Positions 16,384-24,739 of a DNA stretch of 36,514 nucleotides are shown in pieces. Under the pieces are notes generated by a model that worked only from the letters and a program-made list of their open reading frames with translations, did not search any database and was not told where the DNA came from. The stretch lies in contig JAISUM010000121.1 in NCBI GenBank assembly GCA_031272095.1, forward strand, positions 1 through 36,514, read 5' to 3'. The position numbers and the translations under genes are program-made. This DNA comes from Candidatus Symbiothrix sp. Its GTDB lineage: Bacteria > Bacteroidota > Bacteroidia > Bacteroidales > Azobacteroidaceae. The stretch's first letter is position 1, and each line of letters opens with the position of its first letter.

Positions 16384-17270
16384 ATTGCATTGAGCTTTAA
16401 AATTGCTGATCGTAATTTTTCGGACAGTTCCGATGATACGGGGGTCAAAGGCAGCCGCAATTTGTTTTCTATCTTATCCAAAAGCTGCATCACGCACTTG
16501 ATGCCTGCCGGACTGCCCTCTGCAAAAAGCAGCTGATAGAGATCGGCAAAACGCTGATGGATCGATTGCACGGCGTCGGCATCGCCCAACATACAGCGAT
16601 GTACCATAGCGCCAAATTTCAACGGAAAAGCATTCGCCAAAACGGAGATCACGCCGATGGCGCCGCGATCTATCATCGAATACGCCAAAGCGTCATCACC
16701 GCAAATCACTTGAAAATGATCGGGTTTGCGGTCAAGTATCTCCTGCGCCTGTTCCATATTACCCGACGCTTCTTTGACGGCAATGATATTTTCGACTTCC
16801 GTTGCCAAACGCAAAGTGGTTGCAGCCGTCATATTGACGCCGGTACGACCCGGTACATTGTATAAAATCACCGGACACGGCGAGGCTTGCGCTATCTGTT
16901 TGTAATGCTGAAAAATGCCTTCCTGATTGGGTTTGTTGTAGTAGGGAACGACCGACAGAATAGCGTCCACGCCGGTCAAATCTTCTGTCTGCAAACGTTG
17001 TACAACAGCTTGCGTATTGTTGCCGCCCAAACCCATAACGATGGGCAAGCTTCCTGCTATATGATTGACTATCAGATTTTTGATGCGGTGTTGTTCTTCG
17101 AGGGTCAAAGCAGGCGTTTCGGCGGTAGTTCCCAGAATCACCAAATAATCGGTTTTATTCTGTATATGAAAATCGAGTAATCGCAATAGCGCCGATTCAT
17201 CCACACTGTCATCGGATAGAAAAGGCGTAACTAACGCTACCCCCAGTCCGGCAAAGCTGTCTTGTTGCAT
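16380..17270 (-). CDS. dapA: 4-hydroxy-tetrahydrodipicolinate synthase
   Basis: 296 residues, a class I aldolase that condenses pyruvate with aspartate semialdehyde, the first committed step to diaminopimelate and lysine. The Schiff-base Lys166 lies in IIAVKEASGN, Tyr137 in VILYNVPGRTG with the substrate Arg142, and the Thr pair at 48-49 in LGTTAETP. The length is normal. The start at 17270 is only 24 bases after the tmRNA 3' end on the same strand and no promoter box is visible between, so transcription probably reads through from the tmRNA promoter. The stop overlaps the cyclophilin start by 4 bases. Confidence 0.95.
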   Translation of the reverse strand: MQQDSFAGLGVALVTPFLSDDSVDESALLRLLDFHIQNKTDYLVILGTTAETPALTLEEQHRIKNLIVNHIAGSLPIVMGLGGNNTQAVVQRLQTEDLTGVDAILSVVPYYNKPNQEGIFQHYKQIAQASPCPVILYNVPGRTGVNMTAATTLRLATEVENIIAVKEASGNMEQAQEILDRKPDHFQVICGDDALAYSMIDRGAIGVISVLANAFPLKFGAMVHRCMLGDADAVQSIHQRFADLYQLLFAEGSPAGIKCVMQLLDKIENKLRLPLTPVSSELSEKLRSAILKLNAI

Positions 17271-17294
17271 ATATGAAATAAATTTTCTAATGAG

Positions 17295-17688
17295 TGGACC
17301 TGGAGGGATTCGAACCCTCGTCCAAACGAGGAACCAACCTGCTTTCTACATGCTTATCTGCCTTTATTTTTTCGATTCGACACAAGACGGCAGCCACCAA
17401 TCTCGAACTTATTTCCTGAATTTCATCTGCAACACGGAACCTTTTACAGACTATCTCCGATATTCCTGCACCACCTTATCGGTCAGCTTCGAAGCCACAG
17501 CTCCGGGTGATGTCTCGTTTCAACTTCCTTGAGTCGAAATTAAGCTAAATCTACTGTTCTTCGATCAAGCAGCGAGAGCGTAAGTATTTTCGCCAATTAA
17601 TTGTTGTCATCCGTGATTAAAGTGTCGGACAACGACACACTGCATGCTTACAAATCATTTCTGCCCGCTGTCAAAACCGGTCAAGCCC
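17295..17688 (-). ncRNA. ssrA: Transfer-messenger RNA (tmRNA)
   Basis: The 5' end GGGCTTG (17688-17682) pairs with CAGGTCC near the 3' end to close the acceptor stem, with G-U pairs, and is followed by discriminator A at 17295. The T-arm is perfect (GAGGG TTCGAAT CCCTC). The 5' part contains GACAGCGGGCAG, typical of tmRNA. The tag frame at 17594-17565 reads GENTYALAA followed by TGA, the Bacteroidota tag type. CCA is not encoded (next bases CTC), so it would be added afterwards. The molecule rescues stalled ribosomes together with SmpB. An open frame on the opposite strand here is meaningless. Confidence 0.95.
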
Positions 17689-17701
17689 ATGATTGCGGCT
17701 G

Positions 17702-17738
17702 CAAAGGTAATAAATAATTACGAATCATGAATGACAAA
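17702..17738 (-). promoter_or_regulatory. Promoter of tmRNA (and probably dapA chain)
   Basis: On the minus strand a perfect TACCTTTG (17709-17702) ends 13 bases before the mature tmRNA 5' end. A TTTG (17738-17735) is upstream with a 25-base spacer, longer than the usual ~20, so the -33 assignment is weaker than the -7. Confidence 0.7.
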
Positions 17739-17853
17739 TCACTAATTTATAAAGGCTGAATTAGTTTTTTTTTGATATTCAGGAGTAATTTTAGTTTTTT
17801 TAAAATCTTTTTGGGGCAAACAGAAAAAAAGAATCCCCCAAAAGGAAAAATTA

Positions 17854-17885
17854 TTTGCGTATTTAGCAAGAAAATCGTACTTTTG
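17854..17885 (+). promoter_or_regulatory. Bacteroidota-type promoter of the adaptor-porX operon
   Basis: TTTG (17854-17857), a 20-base spacer, and a perfect TACTTTTG (17878-17885) followed by CAGCG. It lies 37 bases before the ATG at 17923. The expected transcription start near 17892 rules out the TTG at 17893 as a normal start. It is divergent from the tmRNA promoter. Confidence 0.85.
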
Positions 17886-17922
17886 CAGCGTTTTGAAAAA
17901 ACAACATTATTATAGAGAGAAC

Positions 17923-19023
17923 ATGAAACGGACAACAAGAATCATTTTATTTGCAATCATCGCTGTTTTGTTATTGGGGATGGCGTTTTTCACGCCCGTC
18001 AAACATTTTTTCACGAAGAACGACAGCTTGTCGGCGCCTGCATCGGGCAAAATTTTAGACAGACAGAAAAGCCAACCGCTCAATGTGTATGCCAAAATTC
18101 TCCACCCGGAAACGCTGAGCAACATTATCTACGTCTCGACTGCGACACTGATTCCCGACGAAGAAGTAGATTTGAGCTTTGAAAGTACCGGAAAAATCAC
18201 CGATATATTTTTCAAAGAAGGTTCAAACGTACAAAAAGGACAGCTGCTCGCCAAAGTCAATGACCAGCCGCTGCAAGCCGAATTGCAAAAATTACAAGCC
18301 CAAATACCATTAGCAGAAGACCGCGTGTTCCGCCAAAAATCGCTCTTGGAAAAAGACGCTGTCAGCCGCGAAGCCTACGAACAGGTCAGCACCGAATTAG
18401 AAAAACTGAAAGCCGACATCGAATTGGTGCAGGCACGAATCGCTCAAACCGAACTCCGCGCTCCTTTCGACGGCGTTATCGGCTTGCGCAATGTGAGCGT
18501 CGGCGCCTACGTTTCGTCTTCGACAGTGATCAGCCATCTGACCAAAATTTCCCCGCTGAAAATCGAATTTTCCGTTCCCGAACGGCAGGCTGATTTCATC
18601 CATGCCGGGATGCCGATCACCTTCCGAATCAATGCAGAGTCGGATATAAATATTTATAACGCAACCATTTACGCTGTCGAATCGCGCCTCGATGAAAAGA
18701 TGTATACCCTGAAAGTGCGTGCCGTCTATCCCAACAGCAACCATCAATTACATCCGGGCAGCTATGCCAGCGTCGAAATTGTCAGCCACGAAATTCCGAA
18801 TGCGCTCGTCGTACCCAACGAGGCAGTCATCGCCGAGATGGGACACGATATTGCATACGTTTATTCGGACGGACACGCCAAACGTGTCGAACTGACCAAA
18901 GGCATGCGCACCGAAGCCAATCTGCACATAGTGAAAGGTTTAGAGTTCGGCGACACCCTGATCATCAGCGGTATCATGCAGCTGCGCGACGACCTTCCGG
19001 TAACGTTAGACAAATTGAATTAA
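17923..19023 (+). CDS. RND-type periplasmic adaptor (MexA-like), without a linked pump
   Basis: 366 residues from the ATG at 17923, chosen because the promoter leaves almost no leader for the upstream TTG. It has an N-terminal membrane helix (about 5-24), then a lipoyl half (ITDIFFKEGSNVQKGQLLAKVND), a short helical hairpin with EKDAVSREAYEQ, a second lipoyl half (TELRAPFDGVIGLRNVSVGAYV), a barrel (HQLHPGSYASVEI) and a membrane-proximal domain (ALVVPNEAVIAEMG). This is the adaptor family that normally serves RND pumps. No RND pump or TolC gene follows. porX starts 26 bases downstream instead, so its partner must be encoded elsewhere or it serves another machine. Confidence 0.88.
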   Translation: MKRTTRIILFAIIAVLLLGMAFFTPVKHFFTKNDSLSAPASGKILDRQKSQPLNVYAKILHPETLSNIIYVSTATLIPDEEVDLSFESTGKITDIFFKEGSNVQKGQLLAKVNDQPLQAELQKLQAQIPLAEDRVFRQKSLLEKDAVSREAYEQVSTELEKLKADIELVQARIAQTELRAPFDGVIGLRNVSVGAYVSSSTVISHLTKISPLKIEFSVPERQADFIHAGMPITFRINAESDINIYNATIYAVESRLDEKMYTLKVRAVYPNSNHQLHPGSYASVEIVSHEIPNALVVPNEAVIAEMGHDIAYVYSDGHAKRVELTKGMRTEANLHIVKGLEFGDTLIISGIMQLRDDLPVTLDKLN

Positions 19024-19049
19024 CAAGCCGAATTAACACCGATATATTT

Positions 19050-20594
19050 ATGAAAACCGACAGAATCTTATGGGCGGACGATGAGATTGACCTGCTCAAA
19101 CCTCATATCCTCTTTTTGGAAGACAAAGGATTTGAAGTGAAAACCGTTTGCAGCGGTCAAGACGCCATCGAAGCTTGCAAAGAAGATGTTTTTGACCTGA
19201 TATTTTTAGACGAAAATATGCCCGGATTGAGCGGCTTGGAAACATTGGCGCTCATCAAGGAAAGCCATCCGGCTACTCCGGTGATTATGATCACCAAAAG
19301 CGAAGACGAAGGCATTATGGAACAGGCTATCGGCAGCAAAATCTCGGACTACCTGATCAAACCGGTCAATCCCAATCAAATATTGCTGTCTATCAAAAAA
19401 AACCTGCATAAAAATCAAATCATCACCGAGACAACTACCTCCGGCTACCAGCAGGAATTTATGAAAATCGGAATGCAAATCAACGATTCTTTCACAACGG
19501 AAGACTGGAAAGATGTGTATAAAAAGTTGGTTTATTGGGAGTTAGAATTAGCAGAATCGGATACGGGTATGACCGACCTCTTGCAAACGCAAAAAACGGA
19601 AGCCAATCAGATATTTTGTAAATTCATTAAGAAAAACTACGAAAAATGGATCGTGTCCGGCGAAAACCGTCCGCTGATGAGCGTCGATATTTTCAAACAA
19701 TGCCTCTTTCCGCTGTTAGAAAAAGGCGAAAGGGTGTTTTTTATCGTCATCGACAATTTCCGTTTAGACCAGTGGAGAGCCATACAAGATATGTTGGCGG
19801 AATATTTCACCTTTCAGGAAGATTTGTATTATTCGATCTTGCCCACCGCGACACAATACGCCCGCAATGCGATTTTTTCGGGATTGATGCCACTGCAAAT
19901 CGCCCGTATGTTTCCCGAATTGTGGGTAGATGAAGACTCCGATGAAGGCAAAAATCTGAACGAGGCGCCGCTGATCCAAACCCAAATCGACCGCTTTCGT
20001 AAAAAAATCACCTTCTCCTATCACAAAATTAATGAATCGAACTACGGCGAAAAAATACTGCAAAATTTCAACCAATTAGACAATTACCAACTTAATGTAT
20101 TGGTCTTGAATTTTGTAGATATGCTGTCGCACGCCCGCACAGAATCGAAAATGGTGCGCGAATTGGCGGTAAACGAGGCGGCTTACCGCTCGCTCACCCG
20201 CTCGTGGTTCAAACATTCGAGCACGCTCGATCTGTTTAAAAAAATCGCCGACTCCGGTTGCAAAATCGTTTTGACTACCGACCACGGCACCATACGGGCA
20301 ACCGAAGCCATCAAAGTGATCGGCGATAAAAATACCAATACCAACCTGCGGTATAAATTGGGTAAAAACCTGTCATACAATCCGAAAGAAGTTTATGAAA
20401 TCACACATCCCGAAAAATTCGGATTACCTGCACCCAACGTCAGCACCCGCTATATTTTTGCGCTCAATAACGATTTCTTCGCCTATCCCAACAATTACAA
20501 TTACTATGTATCCTATTATAAAAATACATTTCAACACGGCGGCATTTCGATGGAAGAAATGCTGATCCCGTTGATCACATTAGAACCTAAATAA
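19050..20594 (+). CDS. porX: PorX: response regulator with PglZ phosphodiesterase domain (T9SS control)
   Basis: 514 residues. The receiver domain (1-120) has the acidic pocket Asp10-Asp11-Glu12, phospho-acceptor Asp54 (LIFLDENMPG), Thr82 and Lys104. A helical linker (about 125-225) leads to a PglZ domain of the alkaline phosphatase superfamily. Candidate metal and catalytic residues are all present: Asp235 in FIVIDNF, a Thr at 266/268 in LPTATQYARNAIFSG, Asp357 and His361 in NFVDMLSHAR, Asp411-His412 in LTTDHGT, and His496 in FQHGG. This layout is that of PorX, which is required for T9SS gene expression or function in Porphyromonas and hydrolyses oligonucleotides in published work. Here it shares an operon with a likely cognate kinase. 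Confidence 0.93.
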   Translation: MKTDRILWADDEIDLLKPHILFLEDKGFEVKTVCSGQDAIEACKEDVFDLIFLDENMPGLSGLETLALIKESHPATPVIMITKSEDEGIMEQAIGSKISDYLIKPVNPNQILLSIKKNLHKNQIITETTTSGYQQEFMKIGMQINDSFTTEDWKDVYKKLVYWELELAESDTGMTDLLQTQKTEANQIFCKFIKKNYEKWIVSGENRPLMSVDIFKQCLFPLLEKGERVFFIVIDNFRLDQWRAIQDMLAEYFTFQEDLYYSILPTATQYARNAIFSGLMPLQIARMFPELWVDEDSDEGKNLNEAPLIQTQIDRFRKKITFSYHKINESNYGEKILQNFNQLDNYQLNVLVLNFVDMLSHARTESKMVRELAVNEAAYRSLTRSWFKHSSTLDLFKKIADSGCKIVLTTDHGTIRATEAIKVIGDKNTNTNLRYKLGKNLSYNPKEVYEITHPEKFGLPAPNVSTRYIFALNNDFFAYPNNYNYYVSYYKNTFQHGGISMEEMLIPLITLEPK

Positions 20595-20602
20595 TAAAAA
20601 AT

Positions 20603-21784
20603 ATGAATTTGCCTGATTTATTTATCACAAGAACGAAAGCCCTACTGGGCAACGAATGGGATGCCTTCTACGCAGCATTAGACAGCGAAAGTCCGACTTC
20701 GGTACGGCTCAATCCGCGCAAATATCCGCGCATAAAAACAAATACGCCCGATTACGTCGCCTTGCCGATAGACCAGCCTGTTCCTTGGGCAAGCAACGCT
20801 TATTATCTGCAAAATCGTCCGACATTTACGCTCGACCCGCTGTTCCACGCCGGTTGTTATTATGTGCAGGAAGCCTCGTCGATGAGTTTGGAACAACTGA
20901 TCCGTCCTTATTTGCAGCCCGAACTTAAAGTCTTGGACTTGTGTGCCGCCCCCGGAGGCAAATCTACGCATTTGATTTCGCTATTGAGCGACGACAGCCT
21001 GCTGGTTGCCAACGAAACCATCCGCCAGCGCGTGAGAAGTTTGACGGAAAATGTTACAAAATGGGGCTATCCCAACGTGCTTGTTACCAACAAAGACCCG
21101 CAGTATTTTTCGCAATATTCGCAATTTTTCGACATCATCGTCGCCGATTTGCCCTGTTCGGGCGAAGGAATGTTCAGAAAAGATGCCAACAGCATCAACG
21201 AATGGTCAATCCATAATATCAAACTATGCGCCGACCGACAAAAACGCATCATGGCTGACTGCTGGGAAAGCCTGAAACCCAGCGGATTGCTGATTTACAG
21301 CACTTGTACCTACAATATTGAAGAAAACGAAGACAACCTCGAATGGATTTGCCACAATCTGGGAGCAAGAATCATCTCTCCTCCCCAGCGATTTTTCCCG
21401 CATCAAATTCAAGGCGAAGGTTTCTGTATCAGCATGTTACAAAAAAACGATATGCCGGAAAACTACGACGCCGATCCGAAAAGGATTTTGCAAAACTTGA
21501 ATGCAATACGCATCCCGCCCATACAACCGCACACATCCGCGATGTCGGTTACGATCGACGACACATCGTTGCCCGTCTGGGAAGTAGATCGCGAAACAGC
21601 TTTGCGTTATTTGCAGCGGGAGGCACTCTACAATATGCCCGAAGCTTTCTCCAAAGGGATGACTTTGATCAGCTACGCAGGCGTCATACTCGGCTTTGTC
21701 AAAAACATCACGCACCGCGCCAATAATCTCTATCCCAACGAATGGCGCATTCGACAGTTCGTTCCTCCACATCAAGCCACATGA
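20603..21784 (+). CDS. RsmF-like rRNA (cytosine-C5) methyltransferase
   Basis: 393 residues of the NOL1/NOP2/Sun family. The S-adenosylmethionine motif LDLCAAPGGKSTH is at 111-123. The two functional cysteines are Cys185 in ADLPCSGEGMF and the catalytic Cys235 in YSTCTYN. The N-terminal SVRLNPRK segment and a C-terminal extension (about 295-393), possibly RNA-binding, are as in RsmF-like enzymes, which modify 16S rRNA. It starts 8 bases after porX, and its stop overlaps the kinase start by 4 bases (ATGA). It has no obvious link to secretion, so it is probably a passenger in the operon or maintains translational coupling. Confidence 0.9.
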   Translation: MNLPDLFITRTKALLGNEWDAFYAALDSESPTSVRLNPRKYPRIKTNTPDYVALPIDQPVPWASNAYYLQNRPTFTLDPLFHAGCYYVQEASSMSLEQLIRPYLQPELKVLDLCAAPGGKSTHLISLLSDDSLLVANETIRQRVRSLTENVTKWGYPNVLVTNKDPQYFSQYSQFFDIIVADLPCSGEGMFRKDANSINEWSIHNIKLCADRQKRIMADCWESLKPSGLLIYSTCTYNIEENEDNLEWICHNLGARIISPPQRFFPHQIQGEGFCISMLQKNDMPENYDADPKRILQNLNAIRIPPIQPHTSAMSVTIDDTSLPVWEVDRETALRYLQREALYNMPEAFSKGMTLISYAGVILGFVKNITHRANNLYPNEWRIRQFVPPHQAT

Positions 21785-22986
21785 AAACGCCCGCCTCTTT
21801 CAACTTTCATTTTAAATATATTTTTATCTTGACAGCTGTGGTAATCGCAATTGTTTCCGTATTGATTACCAACACCCTGGTGGATGAACTTAAATCGGAA
21901 GAACGCAAAAAAATCGAAGTCTGGGCAGAATCCGTCGAGCTGATTTCTTCGCAAACATCGACCGAAAACATCAATTCAAATATCTTGAATAACTACGATA
22001 AACTGTTGGTCGAAAAAATTATCGAAGGCAATATCACCATCCCGATCATCGTTACCGACGAAGAAAACAATATCATCGACCAACGCAATATCCGTTCGCC
22101 CAAAGCCGAAGATGCGGCATATATTGCGAAGAAAATCAAGGCATTCAAGAAAAAACATCAGCCCATCTCGATCAGTATTCCGATCAGCGAAGCTGAAAAT
22201 TTGGTGCAGTATATCTATTACGACGATTCTACGGTGCTGAAACAATTGCAATTATTTCCCTTCATTCAGTTGACGGCAGTCTTCATCTTTATCATCATCT
22301 CGTTTGTGGCATTGAGCAGTTCGCAGAAAGCGGAACAAAACAAAGTCTGGGTAGGGCTGTCGAAAGAAACCGCACATCAGTTGGGGACGCCGATCTCGTC
22401 GCTGATGGCTTGGGTGGAATATCTGAAAACAAAATCGACCGACCTGCAACTGCTCGCCGAAATCGACAAAGACGTGCAACGGCTGAAAATCATTGCCGAG
22501 CGCTTTTCAAAAATCGGCTCTAATGCCGAACCCGAACAGATGAATCTCAACGACGCCATCAACAATGCCATTGAGTATATGAGCAAGCGGATTTCGTCGA
22601 AAGTCAGCATCCACACTACCCTTCCCGACCAGCCTGCCATCGTTTTAATGAACGAATCGCTTTTCGGATGGACACTTGAAAATCTGATTAAAAACGCGGT
22701 CGATGCGATGGACGGACACGGCGTCATCCGAATTGTCGTCTTCACAAGAAACGAAAAAGTGATGATCGACGTCGCAGATACCGGCAAAGGCATCGCCAAA
22801 TCGAAATTCGACGCCATTTTTCGTCCGGGCTATACTACCAAAAAACGCGGTTGGGGTTTGGGACTTTCGCTCGTCCGCCGTATCATCGAATCTTACCACA
22901 AAGGAAAAATCTACGTCTATAAATCCGAATTAGGAAAAGGCGCCACTTTCAGAATCGAACTGCCAAAGCACGCAAAACAGGGTTAA
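21781..22986 (+). CDS. Sensor histidine kinase, PorY-like
   Basis: 401 residues from the ATG at 21781, which overlaps the RsmF stop. Two membrane helices (about 12-33 and 158-179) flank an extracytoplasmic sensor domain of about 125 residues. The H-box SKETAHQLGTPISSLMAW has the phospho-acceptor His199. The ATPase domain carries NLIKNAVDAMDG (N box), DVADTGKGIA (G1) and RGWGLGLSLVRRI (G2). No HAMP domain is evident. This size, topology and H-box match the Bacteroidota kinases that include PorY, and the operon with porX supports a cognate pair. Assignment as PorY is an inference from context. The stop overlaps the convergent protease stop at the palindrome TTAA. Confidence 0.88.
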   Translation: MKTPASFNFHFKYIFILTAVVIAIVSVLITNTLVDELKSEERKKIEVWAESVELISSQTSTENINSNILNNYDKLLVEKIIEGNITIPIIVTDEENNIIDQRNIRSPKAEDAAYIAKKIKAFKKKHQPISISIPISEAENLVQYIYYDDSTVLKQLQLFPFIQLTAVFIFIIISFVALSSSQKAEQNKVWVGLSKETAHQLGTPISSLMAWVEYLKTKSTDLQLLAEIDKDVQRLKIIAERFSKIGSNAEPEQMNLNDAINNAIEYMSKRISSKVSIHTTLPDQPAIVLMNESLFGWTLENLIKNAVDAMDGHGVIRIVVFTRNEKVMIDVADTGKGIAKSKFDAIFRPGYTTKKRGWGLGLSLVRRIIESYHKGKIYVYKSELGKGATFRIELPKHAKQG

Positions 22987-24692
22987 TTGATCTCCAATTC
23001 CGTCCCAAGTTCCATATCAAAATCTCGCTCGATAGTTGCCTCGCCCCCCGCATTCAGGATCAATTTTGCGCCGTTGAGAAGATATACTTCTTTGATGTTT
23101 ATATCATTGCCTGCGTTCAGTGTTAAAGTAGCGCCATTGGTGATGGTGATGTTTTGGACGTTGAGGTCGCCGCAAGAAACGATTGTTGTATCAGAAGTTA
23201 CGGTTTGATTGGTGAAATTGACAATGCCGCTACACCCATTTAAAACCAAAATACCGGTACTGTCGGGGTCAAGCCACGGCTGCAGTTTTCGTCTGTTGTC
23301 GGGTGCTCCATTGCCAATCCAAGACACACTGAATTTGCCATACATAGCTAAATCATTTGAGGGATTGCTACAATTAATGTAACTTCCACCGTACAATTGT
23401 CCAATAACTCGATGGCTATTATTCAAGAGTGGCGACCCTGAAGAACCACCCTCTGTAACAGAATATCCATTTTGTGTTTGCATCCAATACAAGTTCCAAT
23501 AGTTTCCATTACTTGTCGGCGTCACGTTATGAGTAGCAATTTTTTTTACATCACCATTCGGATGATGAATACCAACGCCACCTGTACCTGCATTTCCACT
23601 TCCATCCCAACCCAAATAGTATAGATTAACATCGTTTCTATTGCTTGGATTTTCTGTTAATTGCAGCAAAGCAAAATCTGAAATAGAATCATTTGCCACA
23701 ACTATTGCTCCGCTTGTAGATTTTATTGCAGGTTCAACATTGCTATTTGCACAGGTAGGGTGTTCATAGTTCCAATAAAAAGACCATAAATCAAGATTAG
23801 GGGCGTCTATCGCATCGTGAACAACTGCATTAGCCCAACCACCTAAACAATGGTTTGCTGTTAAAAATAATGGACGAGCATCATTTGCTGTGGTATTTAC
23901 TAAACTGCCTGAACACCACCTAATACCATTGACAAGAATTAATGCGACAGCATTCTTTTCATTTTGCCAGTTTTGTCCTTCAGTACAGTTTACATTAACC
24001 TGACAAGCACCGGAACTTCCTAAACTTTCAGTAGATTTGGCAATATTAATATATCTGTACCCCTGAACAACATAGGCAATAGATATAATCCCCTGCTCAA
24101 CACCATTGGGTACATAGTATTCCAATGTAATTTTGTCGGAATAAATTAGCCCTGTGGCAAAACCTCGAACTTCCTTCTCTGTTCCTTTGTTGTTAACAGA
24201 AGTAAATGCGCCGATGTGTTTTGTCTTATCCTGACTGTAAACAAATAATTTTGCGCCTTCAGGCAACCAAAATTTATCATACAACAGATTAATGGACAAT
24301 GCCTTTTCACATTCTATATTCAAACGCCAAATTCTATCGCCATTCGACAATTTTGTCCATTCTCCTGAATTGTTTAAGTTGCAGTTTACAGGGGTAGGAT
24401 AACCAAACCGTGGTGGTAGTCCGGCTACTTCATCGCGTTCATCTTCCATTCTTATTTCAGACATATTCAGCGCAGGCAAAATTTTATTTGCCGCGGGCAG
24501 AACCGACTTCGTAGAAAGATTTTGTATTCCAAAACTTACAGGTAATTCTTTTGTGCTTATTTGCCCGTGCGTATTTTTTTTAATTTCAAAATTTTTCACG
24601 TTAAATATGCGAAAAAATGGCGTAATTTTGTTAAATAAACGTAATGTTTGATAGAAATGAACTGATGAGGCTGTTTTTACTGATAGCATCAC
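22983..24692 (-). CDS. Trypsin-like serine protease, N-terminus damaged or unresolved
   Basis: The frame gives up to 569 residues. A propeptide-like region (about 42-90, GQISTKELPVSFG) precedes a beta domain and a trypsin fold related to lysyl endopeptidases. The catalytic triad is His281 (FLTANHCLGG), Asp339 (SISDFALLQL) and Ser418 (GGSSGSPLLN). The last ~80 residues (VNFTNQTVTSDTTIV onward) form short repeated beta units, as in 3-coathanger-stack tails. No T9SS C-terminal signal is visible. There is no signal peptide in this frame or in the adjacent frames just upstream. The first ATG lies inside a 34-bp palindrome, and a GTG at 24599 is an alternative start. The gene is visibly AT-richer than its neighbours. 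It may be a 5'-truncated remnant. Confidence 0.75.
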   Translation of the reverse strand: MMLSVKTASSVHFYQTLRLFNKITPFFRIFNVKNFEIKKNTHGQISTKELPVSFGIQNLSTKSVLPAANKILPALNMSEIRMEDERDEVAGLPPRFGYPTPVNCNLNNSGEWTKLSNGDRIWRLNIECEKALSINLLYDKFWLPEGAKLFVYSQDKTKHIGAFTSVNNKGTEKEVRGFATGLIYSDKITLEYYVPNGVEQGIISIAYVVQGYRYINIAKSTESLGSSGACQVNVNCTEGQNWQNEKNAVALILVNGIRWCSGSLVNTTANDARPLFLTANHCLGGWANAVVHDAIDAPNLDLWSFYWNYEHPTCANSNVEPAIKSTSGAIVVANDSISDFALLQLTENPSNRNDVNLYYLGWDGSGNAGTGGVGIHHPNGDVKKIATHNVTPTSNGNYWNLYWMQTQNGYSVTEGGSSGSPLLNNSHRVIGQLYGGSYINCSNPSNDLAMYGKFSVSWIGNGAPDNRRKLQPWLDPDSTGILVLNGCSGIVNFTNQTVTSDTTIVSCGDLNVQNITITNGATLTLNAGNDINIKEVYLLNGAKLILNAGGEATIERDFDMELGTELEIN

Positions 24693-24712
24693 TTCGAAGT
24701 GATACTATCAGT
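24679..24712. repeat. 34-bp palindrome, copy 3
   Basis: 17-base halves that are reverse complements except for one position, centred on TTCGAA at 24693-24698. It matches 7375-7408 closely and 6861-6894 less well. It occupies the expected 5' end of the protease gene and directly abuts heptamer array 3. Confidence 0.8.
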
Positions 24713-24739
24713 TAATCACTAATCACTCACCACTACCAA
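24713..24739. repeat. AGTGRTT heptamer array 3 (contains PafA-like stop)
   Basis: Two good and two degenerate 7-bp units, read on the minus strand as the last codons of the phosphatase-like gene (VVVSD and TAG at 24719-24721). The array is immediately followed by the 34-bp palindrome, so two repeat families meet here. Confidence 0.75.

Noticed and set aside
17290..17532. An 80-codon plus-strand frame
   Set aside because: It is antisense to the tmRNA and includes its T-arm. The RNA explains the sequence fully.
17893..17922. Upstream TTG start for the RND-type adaptor
   Set aside because: The promoter's expected transcription start is at about 17892, leaving no leader. The ATG at 17923 gives a normal membrane anchor and has AGAGAGA before it.
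20603..21784. The rRNA methyltransferase as part of the T9SS regulatory system
   Set aside because: All motifs are those of ordinary rRNA m5C methyltransferases and nothing in the protein suggests a link to secretion. Shared operon position alone is not enough.
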